Assembly (NCBI GenBank): GCA_015680685.1
Contig: MNCI01033354.1
Location: 1,333,439 to 1,382,525, forward strand
Direction: 5' to 3'
From: Gnetum montanum
Taxonomy: Eukaryota > Streptophyta > Gnetopsida > Gnetales > Gnetaceae
DNA: 49,087 bases
The notes beneath the pieces are model-generated. The model ran no database searches, was not told where the DNA came from, and saw only the letters and a program-made list of their open reading frames with translations. This document shows positions 10,191 through 20,570 of the stretch, piece by piece. Every line of letters starts with the position of its first letter. Position 1 is the stretch's first letter. The position numbers were made by a program, and so were the translations under genes.

Positions 10191-11079
10191 GGAAGGTTCA
10201 GCATCACAACATTAATGAGAGAATTCCACTTGTGCTACAAACACACACAAAAATGATAATGCTAGTAGGTCCCCACCAAAATCTTGAAAATGTCCTTTCT
10301 TTAAGAAGGGGCCTAGTGTAACACTCATGGGCCTGCCACATCATCCAAACTAGCACAATTCCAATCTAGTGTAATGCCTCCCTTTTCACAACTACCATCT
10401 CCTAATCATATGCAAAAGCCAACACCCATTACCACTACAACATAAGACATAAATGACAAACCTATCATTGTGAGGAGAGAGAAGAATCCATGCATCACCA
10501 ATAATGATAAAGGATGCAATTGTGGGCTAGAATTTCAAAATATTAACACAACCCCTATATTGACCCACCATAAAGTTTAGGAGTAAGTGTGAGCAAAAGC
10601 CAATCTACATAGTAGCCACTAAATCAGAAAATACCTAGTAGCTTGAAAATGAGAATATAAAATTGTTTCAAAGATGCATGAAAGTAAGTGATTTGGTTAT
10701 TAGTTCTAGAATTTTTTGATTCTTCATATGTTTTTCATTTCTTAATAATTTTCTTTTCTTTATATTTTTCTCCTTTCTTAAGTCATTTTCTTTATGTTTT
10801 ATGAATGTATTTTATGTTTTTGTTAATAATATATTGCCAAGTCATGATGTAGAAGTCAACGATATGTGTTGGATTTTTGTGCTATGCTATCAAGATGATT
10901 AGGTAAGCAATGGTGTAAAGCAATGAGACCACCTCATCCATCCCTCTAGTTCTCTAAATAAAAGGTCTTTTTCATGGAAACAATTTGGTTCTTCTTTTAT
11001 GAAACTAAAATTCATCAATGATTATTGTACCTTGAAGAAAGAGGGAATGACAAAGTGGGAATGGCAAAGGGTGTGACCT
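10191..11079 (+). other. element 4: pol deletion scar and post-pol spacer
   Basis: No frame of note. AATCTTGAAAATGTCCTTTC near 10281 parallels the gag/protease linker of element 3 near 32310. GAATCCATGCATCACC near 10484 parallels the protease-downstream text of element 2 near 43622. After about 10690 the T-rich text parallels the post-integrase spacer of element 2. The missing RT-to-integrase block would fall near 10620-10690. Confidence 0.6.
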
Positions 11080-12039
11080 NNNNNNNNNNNNNNNNNNNNN
11101 NNNNNNNNNNNNNNNNNNNNNNNNNNNNNNNNNNNNNNNNNNNNNNNNNNNNNNNNNNNNNNNNNNNNNNNNNNNNNNNNNNNNNNNNNNNNNNNNNNNN
11201 NNNNNNNNNNNNNNNNNNNNNNNNNNNNNNNNNNNNNNNNNNNNNNNNNNNNNNNNNNNNNNNNNNNNNNNNNNNNNNNNNNNNNNNNNNNNNNNNNNNN
11301 NNNNNNNNNNNNNNNNNNNNNNNNNNNNNNNNNNNNNNNNNNNNNNNNNNNNNNNNNNNNNNNNNNNNNNNNNNNNNNNNNNNNNNNNNNNNNNNNNNNN
11401 NNNNNNNNNNNNNNNNNNNNNNNNNNNNNNNNNNNNNNNNNNNNNNNNNNNNNNNNNNNNNNNNNNNNNNNNNNNNNNNNNNNNNNNNNNNNNNNNNNNN
11501 NNNNNNNNNNNNNNNNNNNNNNNNNNNNNNNNNNNNNNNNNNNNNNNNNNNNNNNNNNNNNNNNNNNNNNNNNNNNNNNNNNNNNNNNNNNNNNNNNNNN
11601 NNNNNNNNNNNNNNNNNNNNNNNNNNNNNNNNNNNNNNNNNNNNNNNNNNNNNNNNNNNNNNNNNNNNNNNNNNNNNNNNNNNNNNNNNNNNNNNNNNNN
11701 NNNNNNNNNNNNNNNNNNNNNNNNNNNNNNNNNNNNNNNNNNNNNNNNNNNNNNNNNNNNNNNNNNNNNNNNNNNNNNNNNNNNNNNNNNNNNNNNNNNN
11801 NNNNNNNNNNNNNNNNNNNNNNNNNNNNNNNNNNNNNNNNNNNNNNNNNNNNNNNNNNNNNNNNNNNNNNNNNNNNNNNNNNNNNNNNNNNNNNNNNNNN
11901 NNNNNNNNNNNNNNNNNNNNNNNNNNNNNNNNNNNNNNNNNNNNNNNNNNNNNNNNNNNNNNNNNNNNNNNNNNNNNNNNNNNNNNNNNNNNNNNNNNNN
12001 NNNNNNNNNNNNNNNNNNNNNNNNNNNNNNNNNNNNNNN
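11080..12039. other. assembly gap (960 N)
   Basis: A run of 960 undetermined bases inside the 3' spacer of element 4. Both edges carry similar text (ATGGCAAAGGGTGTGACC on the left, GATGACAAAGGGTATGCCC on the right), so a tandem or otherwise repeated stretch may be hidden. Long X-filled reading frames across it are meaningless. Confidence 0.98.
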
Positions 12040-12439
12040 GGGGGAGATGACAAAGGGTATGCCCATGGACAAATTATAGCACATACAAGATAGCCACTCA
12101 ATCTTTGCATGTTTGCTAAATTCATGGGGTGATGAAAAGAAATTTTAGTTCACCCTTCAAGAATTTTTTGCATAACTAGAGAAATATCAACATAATGATT
12201 AAGGTTAAAAGTTTGCCACCAACGAGAACAAGAAGAATCATCTTCAACAAATTCTTGAAGACCTCTACAAATTTTTTAATCTTCAATGTTTGTCTAGTCT
12301 TTTTGTCACTCTATCATTTTGTATGCATCCACTTGAATAAAATTTTTTAATGTGTCACTTAGAGTTAGTTACTAGTTTGCATATCATAGTCAATAATCCC
12401 ATACATTCCCAATATTTTGTAAGGAACTTGTTCCTCATT

Positions 12440-12481
12440 TTTTTTAACTCGAGGATGAGTTTTCATTTAGTCGTGGATGTA
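12440..12481 (+). promoter_or_regulatory. polypurine tract region of element 4
   Basis: GAGGATGAGTTTTCATTTAG followed by TCGTGGATGTA stands directly before the 3' LTR (TGATGAGTC at 12482). The same context (AAGGAACTTG..., GAGGATGAGTTTT..., AGTCGTGG) precedes the other 3' LTRs of the family. The G-run here is interrupted (GGATG for GGGGG), so its priming would be weak. Confidence 0.7.
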
Positions 12482-13353
12482 TGATGAGTCATGATTTGCC
12501 TAGCTCTAATATTGGATATCCAATATTGAAGCCTTGATATCGAATACTCGATATTAGGGATCAAGATGTGATGTCAGATATTTGATATCATGGCATATGT
12601 GTCGGCCTATAAATATAGCACTTAGGCACACGATTTGTAGATAGTTTTTAGTCAATTTTTGCATAGAGTAACGAAGTTCTTACAGTTTAGTCATTTTAGA
12701 GTTAGAATATTTTTGAGTGCCCATAGTAGGAATCTGAGTGTGTATAGACCTTTATTCAAGCACTAATGTACTTAAGCACATCAATGTGATGGGAATAAAG
12801 ACAAGCGCTTTTGATAAACCTTGTAGCACTGAGAATAGATTAATGTTTCTTTCAATGCATTTATNTTTCAATGCTTTTATTATTCATGAACTTTACTTTA
12901 ATGAACATTAATTGAGCAATTAGTTTTAGTTGTTAATGAACACAAGTACAACCACTCCAAGCATACGTGTAGCACTTGGTAACCCAGAAATGCTTAACAT
13001 TTGGTAACCCAACAGTGCTACATGCATTCAAGATGTGTCTAGGGAGTAAGAATGGGTACTTGTGTTAGGCTAGCTAAGCAATAGATTAATTAGATATTAA
13101 ATTTCTCTACCTTTCATTCTTGTTCTAGGTGATTAAACTTTTAGAATATAAAATAATAAAAATCATATGCCTTGCTTTGGACTAAACCATACGTGAAAAA
13201 GCTACCACTAGTCCAAGGGGGAAGATAGCGAACTATGATCAAGACATAACGATCTAGATGGCACAACTAGTCCCATCCATGGAATTCGACTGGATCATCT
13301 ATGAATGCTTGTGATTTGTATGGTTGGGCATAGGGGTACCTTGCCGCTCATTA
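12482..13353 (+). repeat. 3' LTR of element 4
   Basis: The LTR begins TGATGAGTCATG and ends GCTCATTA, a decayed TCATCA. U3 holds several GATATC/ATATTGGATATCC palindromes (about 12510-12590). A TATA box CCTATAAATA lies at 12606-12615, and the conserved R text TTATTCAAGCACT...TGTACTTAAGCACA near 12751-12781 with an AATAAA poly(A) signal near 12796. U5 ends with the family block GGTTGGGCATAGGGGTACC. A single N lies at 12865. The following five bases are GTTTT; the matching left duplication is lost with the truncated 5' LTR. Confidence 0.85.
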
Positions 13354-14231
13354 GTTTTCATTTCATGATAATGTAAGTATGTATGACAGGTATGGTAGGT
13401 CATGTAGTAATGATGGCAGGCTATAGGACAACTTGGCCCATGAGGGGGAGTAGGTGGTTGGTAGTGGGTGGCATAATGTGCATGTAGTCAACAGTGATTT
13501 AGGCATGTGAATGGTGGGTTTTGGATCAATGGTGTAGGCAAATTAGTGGCATAGGTGGAGCTACCTCCACTATGAGGCTATGTGGCCTCTCTTACGTCTG
13601 CAGGTCATGTGATGACTGGCAATCTTTTTTAAAATTATTTTTTATTTAAAAAAATTAATCTTGGACAAGCTTTTACTGATTTTGTGTTGACATTGTAATT
13701 GTGACATTCCATATAATAAATCTAGATTTTGATGGTACTAAAGCCATTGAAACTACAAGGAAAGTTCTGTACCCCTACTTTTGTTGCAATGGTGTGCATG
13801 AAGTCCATATAAACCTATGCCATGTTTATTACAACCATGGCCCACATGGGCTATTCTCTAATTTTTTTTCATATTTATAGGTATCTTCATTTATGAGAGA
13901 TCCATGTTCCAACTCTTGGATTCTCTAGTTTGTAATTTCAAAAGTATTTGATACATGCATTACCATATTAGATATGTGCTTCCCAATATTCTGATCTACT
14001 TGAAAAACTCTAAATATGTGGTTCTCGATATTCTAAGCCATTTGAAAAATTGTAAATCTCTTATGTATTATACTCTTATTATGAAATGCCATCAGTTTTA
14101 TGCCATGGTCAGATAGTTATGATTTTGCACTTCAATCATTGTAACTACAACATGATATGAAGTTAGAGTTGCATTTAAAGTATTGTATGTTAATGTTTTT
14201 TTACAAAAAAACCTTCAATCTTTGTTTGTAA
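13354..14231. other. no recognised gene
   Basis: G/T-rich text with GGTAG and GGTGG iterations (about 13390-13560), then AT-rich sequence. I see no coding frame, RNA gene or element terminus here. Confidence 0.5.
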
Positions 14232-14552
14232 ATGTACATTGTCATTGGAGCAGAAACATTTGGAACATTGGAAATATTCATTGATAATTCATCCCTTTTT
14301 TCCCCAAAGTCATCTTGGATTAAACCATTGGAGTCTATTGCACTTCTTCCTCAAGAGATTTTCAAGTTAAAAGCTACTTCTCATGGTACTCTTGTTCCCC
14401 TTGTGAAAGCACTGGATTGGCATTGGCAGAAACTCTCACAAATCCCAATGTGTGAAGTTAATCTCTTGGTTTATTTCCTAACTCCAACATTTAGGGGGTA
14501 TTCCTTGTCTTTAGCATTTAAGCTTTATGTTAAGTATAGTCATATTTCATGA
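14232..14552 (+). CDS. unrecognised 106-codon open frame
   Basis: This uninterrupted frame begins MYIVIGAETFGTLEIF. It includes PLESIALLPQEIFKLKATSH and LDWHWQKLSQIPMCEVN, then a more hydrophobic end. In a region where true elements are full of stops, an open stretch of this size is mildly notable, and the composition looks protein-like. I recognise no family or motif and see no clear promoter. It may be chance or a fragment of an unidentified element. Confidence 0.2.
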   Translation: MYIVIGAETFGTLEIFIDNSSLFSPKSSWIKPLESIALLPQEIFKLKATSHGTLVPLVKALDWHWQKLSQIPMCEVNLLVYFLTPTFRGYSLSLAFKLYVKYSHIS

Positions 14553-15050
14553 ATTTTGGCTAAGTTGTATCTCTAGTTAAACATGTCACAGCTTTATATT
14601 TTACTAGTTTTAATGATAATAGATGTTCTAATGGTTCAATGGTTTGCTTGTTTACAAGCTTCTGGGAATATAATGATGGCTTGGTGGCATTTTTCCTCTT
14701 CCTCCCATAGTTTAGTATTGCTATTGAAGGACATATTATGTTATATTATTTTTGTTACATCATTGTTATTATTATCTTGACTATCATAGTCTTAAAGACC
14801 ATGTATTTTTTTAGCTATGGTTATTGGTGTGGACATTCTTGATTATAAGTTAAAATTTTTTTTGTTAATTTTTCATATTTTTAGTTCATTTTATGTTTTT
14901 CTCATAAAAGGCTACAAGTTGATACGAAATAAAGTGTTGATGATAAAAATGCAAAATATAACGATGTAAAATAAGGCATAATTTATAAAGCAAAAACTAC
15001 ACATAATTCAAGGAGACAAATAGGGCATAATGTACACATAAACAATATAG
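14553..15050. other. no recognised gene
   Basis: AT-rich sequence. A frame at 14583-14780 is rich in Leu, Ile and Val as expected from T-rich DNA and shows no motif. Confidence 0.5.
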
Positions 15051-15067
15051 AAGGGAGGGTCATAAAT

Positions 15068-15180
15068 TTATTAGCTTTAGGCCTTGCCATGTCATTGGTT
15101 TTAGGCCTTGATAGGCCAGTAGTTTTAGGCCTTGACAAGTCATTGTCTTGCTGGTTTTAGGCCTTCATGGGTCATTGTTA
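15068..15180 (+). repeat. short degenerate tandem repeat, TTTTAGGCCTTG unit
   Basis: Four spaced copies of (G/T)TTTTAGGCCTT, each followed by variants of GACAAGTCATTG or GGCCAGTAG, between about 15072 and 15175. Unit spacing is irregular, roughly 27-45 bases. No coding value is seen. Confidence 0.6.
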
Positions 15181-15315
15181 GTTTTTTTAGCAAACATGAG
15201 ATAATATTGAAAGAAAATATAGGAATAGAATGAACATGGAAACATAGTATAAGGCTACAAAAATAGGCAAACAATTATTAATAAAGAAAGGGATAAGATG
15301 TTGATTGCAAATCTA

Positions 15316-16065
15316 TTACTTGATCCTTGATATATTAAGGAATCCCTTTTGCATGATTCTAAGTTCATCATTCTTCCTACTTGATATGGTAATTGGTAGG
15401 TGTTCTTCTTGATCATTTAATGTTATAGTGTTGGCAATGTTAGAATTATTTTTATTATTATTATTGTTGGTGGCCTTAGCTTGGGTGTAGGAAATTTCAT
15501 CTTGGAACTCCACCTCTAAACCTTGTTCGATGCTGACATTGTTAATAGAGGGTAGAGACATATTGTCCTCACAAATTTTGATCGCACCACCGTCATATGA
15601 CAAGTGAATCTCCTAATGTATAGGAGATGAGACTACTCAAAGCTTAGCTAACCATGGTCTTCCTAGGATCAAGTTGAAGCTAGGTGTTTCTTCAACTACT
15701 AGAAAGTTAGAAAATGTGGAAAATTATTCTCTAGCTATGAAATCCAAAGAGATAGAATTTCAAATTGTAACATTTGATCTGTTGAATGAATTAAGTGTAG
15801 AGGGAGATGTTTCTTGGATGTTTAAGCCTAGTTTCTCAACAATAGTGCATAGTATCACGTTGATTGTTGTCCCATCATCCACATGTACACAATGAACCTT
15901 ATACCTATCAACACATATGGTAATGAGAAGAGAAGAAAATAGCACTTTTCTATTTTGAGAGTTAATATTCACCTCATTGTCGTGAAAGTTAAGAATGGGT
16001 TGATGCACATTTTTTGTATGTAAAGCTTTCTCAATGACAGAGTAAATAGACTCATTTTTTTGCAA
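15316..16065 (-). pseudogene. aspartic protease of the Ogre/Tat-type relic
   Basis: From 16065 downward the frame reads ESIYSVIEKALHTKNVHQPI, then LLITICVDRYKVHCVHVDDG and TTINVILCTIVEKLGLNI, with D-D-G-T in the place of the active-site D-S/N-G-S/T. It continues through FNRSNVTI, a stop, and then LVVEETPSFNLILGRPWL near 15660-15700, the conserved protease C-terminal block of Tat/Ogre elements. After a few stops an open tail from 15603 to 15316 is Asn/Glu-rich (KATNNNNNKNNSN). The active-site Asp and Gly remain, but in-frame stops (TAG at S*R, TAA at E*F) prevent a full product. Confidence 0.7.
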
Positions 16066-16089
16066 GCATGTCTCTGCTCACAAGGATAG

Positions 16090-16800
16090 AAGTCAACACT
16101 TGAGCTAGCGCATCTCTATGAGTAGGAGAAATCATGACTAGATCATATAGGTTCAAAAATGTGTTCTTTTAGTTGAGGGACCATTTGGCTTGTTCCATTG
16201 TTGTGAGAAAATTCTTTTCCTTGGTGTATGATCTTTCAACCTTGGTGGTATTAATTTCCTCCATCCTTAATAGAGTTTTTGGCTCATGTTTCAATGTATG
16301 TGCCTTGGGTCCCTTGTCCATGGATGTAGCTAATCTTATTGTAGGTCTTGATGGGTCAACTTGAGACCCTTTTCTTGTTAGCTACCTTTAGTGGGCGTAG
16401 TTCTTGTCTTGGCAACAAGTTATTTTTTTCACCATTGCAATTATGGTTTCTTGTTGAGTGTTGAGTTGTTGGCCACTATAGGCAAGATTTGGTTATGGTT
16501 CATCACAGGTTTACTTGTCAAAGATAAAGAAACCCAAATAAAAAATGGTTCCTTAGCCTTAGAAGGATTTGTAACTTGTGGTTTGGGTCATGAAGTTGAT
16601 GCCACTGAGGATGGGACATGTATAATGAAAGGCTTTTTAGGAGTCGAAGGTGGTGGTACACATATGATAAGTGGTGTTTTAGGCTTCATGGTTTGGGATG
16701 GGGCACTAGTTGGTGGTCCTCTAATGATAAATGGTTCCCTAGGAGGGTTAGATCATTTGGTTGTTATGAATGAGGCTATTGTATAAGAGTCATTATGGGC
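16090..16800 (-). pseudogene. Pro-rich linker between gag and protease (Ogre/Tat-type relic)
   Basis: Minus-strand translation is rich in Pro, Thr and Lys (PPSTPKKPFIIHVPSS, PLIICVPPPST) with repeated FII-type phrases. It then approaches the protease with YDLVMISPTHRDALAQVL, a segment of the form seen before the protease in Ogre/Tat polyproteins. The G/T-rich open frame on the plus strand across 16391-16786 is the shadow of this Pro-rich text. Confidence 0.5.
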
Positions 16801-16848
16801 ATTTGGAGAGTTATCATTCAATACCAACTCTTCACAGTCAATCATCTT

Positions 16849-18350
16849 CTAGATGTCATCTTTCAATGCTAGGCAAAAATTAATGTCATGACTAGACATT
16901 TGATGGTAATGGCAAAACCTATTTAATCTGAAGTACTTTGGTAATTTCAAATCATCTTTAGTTGCTATCATTGGATCTCTAGCTATCTCAAAAAGATGAT
17001 CATGTTTATTATGAGCTTTCTCAAATAGTTGCTTATGTTGTATACGATAATCTTTAAGCAACTTATCTTAAAGCTTAGAGGGCTTCATAGGTAACCTAGT
17101 GTACTTCGACCAGTCTTTTCACTTAAATTTTAATCTTGATTGATTGGGAGCATATGAAGTAAATAATTGAGATTAGCCAAAACATGTGTTGTGTGATAGT
17201 GATCTTTTCCTTTCTACTTATTTTGTATTCTTGAACACTGTAGACATGGTTGTTTGTTCTTGCTTGGTTCTCTTCCTATCCCTCATTATGTGTTGGTTGT
17301 TATAGGCCACATAGGTCAAATTTTTGCTAGCCTTAGCTGCTTCCTTGATGTTCTTAGTTTGCAAAAAGTATTGGCTTAGTGATTAGGACTCTAAGTAGTA
17401 GAGCTTTGACTTGATGAAGTCATTTACAGCTTCCTTAAAGATAGCCAAAAGGTGGATTTCAAAGATTGGTTCTATAATCTCATTGAGTGTTGAATTCCAT
17501 CTCTGAATGAACCTTTGGACTAGTTCAAGTGGCCCCTACCTCATCTTCATCAATTGATCTAATGTTGTATCTAGCTTCAAGTTGTATCTAAAGTAACTAA
17601 TAAATTGGTTTATTAAGTTCTTAGAGATGGAACCTCTAGGCAAGGTTTGATACCAATCTAAAATATTTTCCTTGAGGAACAAAGGAAAAATACATAGTAT
17701 TGTATGTGGTCAAGCATACAATAGGAGGTGCTTAGAACAAAAGGTGATCAGATGTACATTAGGATTTGCTTCAACATTGTATTTGGTGAAGTTTGGGAAA
17801 GGCATGCCTACAAGAAATTTAATTTGGGGAATGGTAGGGCTAATGGGATCATCCTAGTTTAAAATCCATAATTTTTACCATCTAAGTGGTGCTAGCCTTA
17901 AGATTTTACAACTCTTCAGTAAGGTCTTAGATCATTTGAAAGGCTTGATTTAAGTCTTAGAGCATCCTTGTAGGCTACGATGTTTGTATGGATGGTTGTG
18001 GAGGAGGTTGAATAACTTGGCATCCTGTGATAAGCATCAATATAGACTAAAGTGGTTGCATGATCACCATCATAGGTGGATTAAATAAGGAGGTAGATTA
18101 AGATGCTTGATGTGTAGAGTGCGCATGAGGTTCTTGGTTTATCACTACAATAGGAGATGTAGAGTTGGAGGTGGTAACTTTGAAAAAATATTATTGGAAT
18201 AGGTCCCCTAGAAACATATTAGGTTCTAGCTTAGCCCTAAAATCATCCTATTCTTCTTGGTTCTACTCTAAGCTAACCTCCTCATTTATCTCATCTATGT
18301 TTAAAGGTTGTGCTAGTATATGTGTATGAAATTCCATTAGTTCAATTTGG
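16849..18350 (-). pseudogene. gag relic, Ogre/Tat type
   Basis: The gag core near 17400-17700 reads KENILDWYQTLPRGSI-like text, then NQFISYFRYNLKLDTTLDQL and GPLELVQRFIQRWNSTLNEI, the capsid pattern of Tat/Ogre elements (Y.YN followed by E...R..RW). Near 16900-16990 an open stretch holds KLPKYFRLNRFCHYHQMSSH followed by DINFCLALKDDI, the C-x2-H, H, C zinc-binding motif of that lineage. The N-terminal part (17850-18340) is decayed. The product would be the structural capsid protein. Confidence 0.7.
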
Positions 18351-18426
18351 TCACAAGGATAAAGGATATAAATCCCATTTTTTATGATGAAAATGATTTA
18401 AAAATTCACCAAAACAAGGCCATAAG

Positions 18427-18923
18427 TGTAACATCTTGTTTCTGGATGTCATGGAAAACATCAACTATACATTATATTATACATTTTTGTGTAAGAACAT
18501 AACATCACAAATGTCAAATATGTATAACATTTGACATTAAGCATCAAGAAAATAATAAATAAAATGCAAAAGGAAAGAGAAAAGAATGCTTTATTGATGT
18601 GGAGTTGTGTATTTGAATCATGTTCTGAGTGTTCCTTAGAGGTAATCCAACACTTCCACCATAGTTAGGCATACAAGCAGTCATAAGGAATGGCCACTTC
18701 TCTTCTTGTCCCACTTCACCTAGCACCCATTACTCATTTTTACCAGCTCTTAGGTCAAACCCCCAAAGGTCACCTTGAGAGATGTGTTCATTCTCACAAC
18801 ACGTCCTTTTAAGTCTTAATTACAACTCTCCTTTCAAGTCTTATTATGACAATCACAATCATTGTTATGAAGAGACACCATCTTTGTCAGGTAGCAGCAC
18901 TATTTTGGAATGGGGATGTTACA
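18427..18923 (-). repeat. 3' LTR of element M
   Basis: On the plus strand it begins TGTAACATCTTG and ends GGGATGTTACA, a good terminal inverted pair (TGTAACAT/ATGTTACA). It aligns along its length with 22966-23485. Shared blocks include ATTAAGCATCAAGAAAATAA, ATCATGTTCTGAGTGTTCCT and TGTTATGAAGAGACA. The right copy has an extra ~20-base insertion. Confidence 0.85.
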
Positions 18924-18940
18924 ATCTATCCCCCTTAGGT
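18924..18940 (-). promoter_or_regulatory. polypurine tract of element M
   Basis: The plus strand reads ATCTATCCCCCTTAGG, so the minus strand has CCTAAGGGGGATAGAT directly before the LTR start TGTAACATC. It stands in the right place for plus-strand priming and orients the element. Confidence 0.75.
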
Positions 18941-19041
18941 TTTGTTCATCCTTGAACAAATCCACATTTACTATCTTTTTTCAACTCTAGTGTTTTTTTT
19001 ATGATTCTATGCTCTAATAATTTGATTTCTCCTTTGAAATT

Positions 19042-19912
19042 TGATAAGTCATGTTTTGTTAGGCCTCAATGTTAGAGCCTCGATGTCAAATACTCGATGT
19101 TGGGGCTAGGATGTGATGTCAGATATCTGATGTCATCTCCTCTATGTTGGCCTATAAGTACAACACTTGGGGTGCATGGAGTAGGGGGTAGTAAGCAATA
19201 GAGAAATTTTTTAGTTTTTAGTGTTTGCTAGTCTTTCTTAGAGTTTGCTATTCTCAATGCATGCTCACAGTGTAATGTTTGTAATTGTACAATACCTTTG
19301 TTCGAGTGTGATGTACTTGGACACATTACATGACTAGCAATAAAGATTAAGATTTCTTCCATCATTGTAGCATCCACTTAGATTATTATTACTTTTAATT
19401 ATTAATTATTTACTATTTCCTTTAGTTAACATTTCCATTTATTATTGTTTACTATTCCTGTCATTAAGCAGAATGCGCATGCCTTAATCACAAGCGTTTA
19501 AGTGGAAGTACTTGGTAATCCAGCAATGTATTGTTTAGCACAACCAATGACATATGCTTGGCAATCCCAGAAGTAGTCTCACAAAGTCTAAGATGTATAC
19601 AGATAATTAAGAGCAGATACTCATTGCACATAGGCGAGTTTAGATCTTGTTTTCTAGTATTCATTAGCTTAATTACTTTACCTCTTTATTGTCATTAGGA
19701 GTAAAGTAGAATTAGACAACATCATATGCCTCATTTTGGACTAAACCATACATGAAAAATCTACCACTAGTTCAAGTGGAAAGATAGTGAGCTGTGATCA
19801 AAGCATAACGATCTAGATACCACAACTAGTCCCATCCATAGAATTTGACCGGATTGTGCGTAAACGCTTGTGATTCATATGGTTGAGCGTAGGGGTTCCT
19901 TGCTGCTCATCA
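19042..19912 (+). repeat. solo LTR of the Athila-like family inside element M
   Basis: It starts TGATAAGTCATG and ends CTGCTCATCA. U3 has GATGTC/GATATC-type repeats (about 19078-19135), a TATA-like CCTATAAGTA near 19151, TTCGAGTGTGATGTACTTGG near 19301, a poly(A) signal AATAAA near 19340 and the conserved U5 end near 19870-19912. Flanks are AAATT (left) and AACTT (right), a five-base duplication with one mismatch. No primer site follows and no purine tract precedes, so it is a solo LTR left by LTR-LTR recombination. Confidence 0.85.
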
Positions 19913-19928
19913 AACTTAAAGTTGTCTC

Positions 19929-20570
19929 CTACTTATTCTTAGGAATTAATAAAAGTAATTGTAGTTCTGCCATAAGTGGTATATGATCGGATGATCTTGT
20001 TTAGGATGGAAGGGCTTTATCTTGCTTTTTATCAACTTTTTTTTTTGAAATTAACTCTAGTAATTTAGTAACTTTGAAGAATTGGATATTATACCAAATA
20101 TAATCTAGGGTCTTTATGAAGAACGATATTAACCCATGTTCATTAATCATGGTAGTGTAATTGGTAAACTGTGATTTTTTATGAGTACTGTCCATCAACA
20201 TCATATGTTTCTAAATTCTAGGATTTGATTTATCTATTGAAGATTCAAAGTAAGCTAAATATGCACTGGCCAATGGTATTCCATGTTAAAAAGATGGGAA
20301 TATCTTATTTAAATCAGGTTCATCTTCCAAGGATTCTTTTACACATTCATATTTTAAGAATTAGTAAATACTACTTCCAACTTTCTCATTGAAGTCTCTA
20401 CAAAGAACAAATGAAACTGGATTGATATATCTTAGGAATAACTTATTCTTTAAACTTTCCTCTATTTGCTTAATCAAGTATCCTCACTGACACAGTCTGA
20501 CATCTAGACATGTTGATTTGGCAATTAAATGTATGTTAACTACACATAAATATCTTCCTAATGAATGAAT
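19929..20570 (-). pseudogene. CCR4: CCR4-type deadenylase (EEP nuclease) C-terminal fragment, pseudogene
   Basis: The minus-strand translation runs from about 20570 to the stop at 19929 and follows the C-terminal third of plant CCR4 poly(A) nucleases, the catalytic subunit of CCR4-NOT in cytoplasmic mRNA deadenylation. Seen in order: LCVVNIHLIAKS (family NTH block, here NIH), PVSFVLCRDFNEKVGSS (GDFN block, Gly to Arg), HGIPLASAYLAYFESS, QFTNYTTMINEH, FIKTLDYIWYN, KLLELI, DKALPS and SSDHIPLMAELQ (SDH catalytic block) before the stop. Stops (TGA, TAA, TAA, TAG, TAA) and small shifts break it. No introns are visible between blocks, which suggests capture as cDNA. The N-terminal Leu-rich repeats and first half of the nuclease are missing or unrecognisable. 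Confidence 0.75.

Larger units (their letters stand above)
8068..13353 (+). mobile_element. pol-deleted Athila-like LTR retrotransposon (element 4)
   Basis: The element has a truncated 5' LTR (8068-8359), a primer site (8361-8378), a gag relic (8516-10190), residual protease-downstream sequence near 10480-10550, a 3' non-coding region, a purine-rich tract before 12482 and a full 3' LTR (12482-13353). Sequence near 10480-10550 aligns with the stretch just after the protease of element 2 (about 43620-43670). Sequence from about 10690 aligns with post-integrase sequence of element 2 (about 46900 on). The RT, RNase H and integrase are therefore deleted, not merely mutated. A 960-base gap lies inside the 3' region. 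Movement would have needed enzymes from a relative. Confidence 0.8.
15316..18350 (-). mobile_element. Ogre/Tat-type gag-protease relic lacking RT
   Basis: Minus-strand coding runs from an ATG near 18340 down to a stop at 15316. It includes a retrotransposon gag core, a zinc-knuckle-like motif, a Pro-rich linker and an aspartic protease ending in LGRPWL text. Downstream (below 15316) I find no RT, RNase H or integrase. No LTRs are assigned: the right side meets an LTR of another element at 18427. This is either a pol-less derivative or an element cut by rearrangement. Confidence 0.65.

Noticed and set aside
11005-12125. Long reading frames of 340-367 codons on both strands
   Set aside because: They run through the 960-base N gap; the residues are undetermined.
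16391-16786. 131-codon plus-strand Gly/Val-rich frame
   Set aside because: Antisense shadow of the Pro-rich linker of the minus-strand gag-protease relic.
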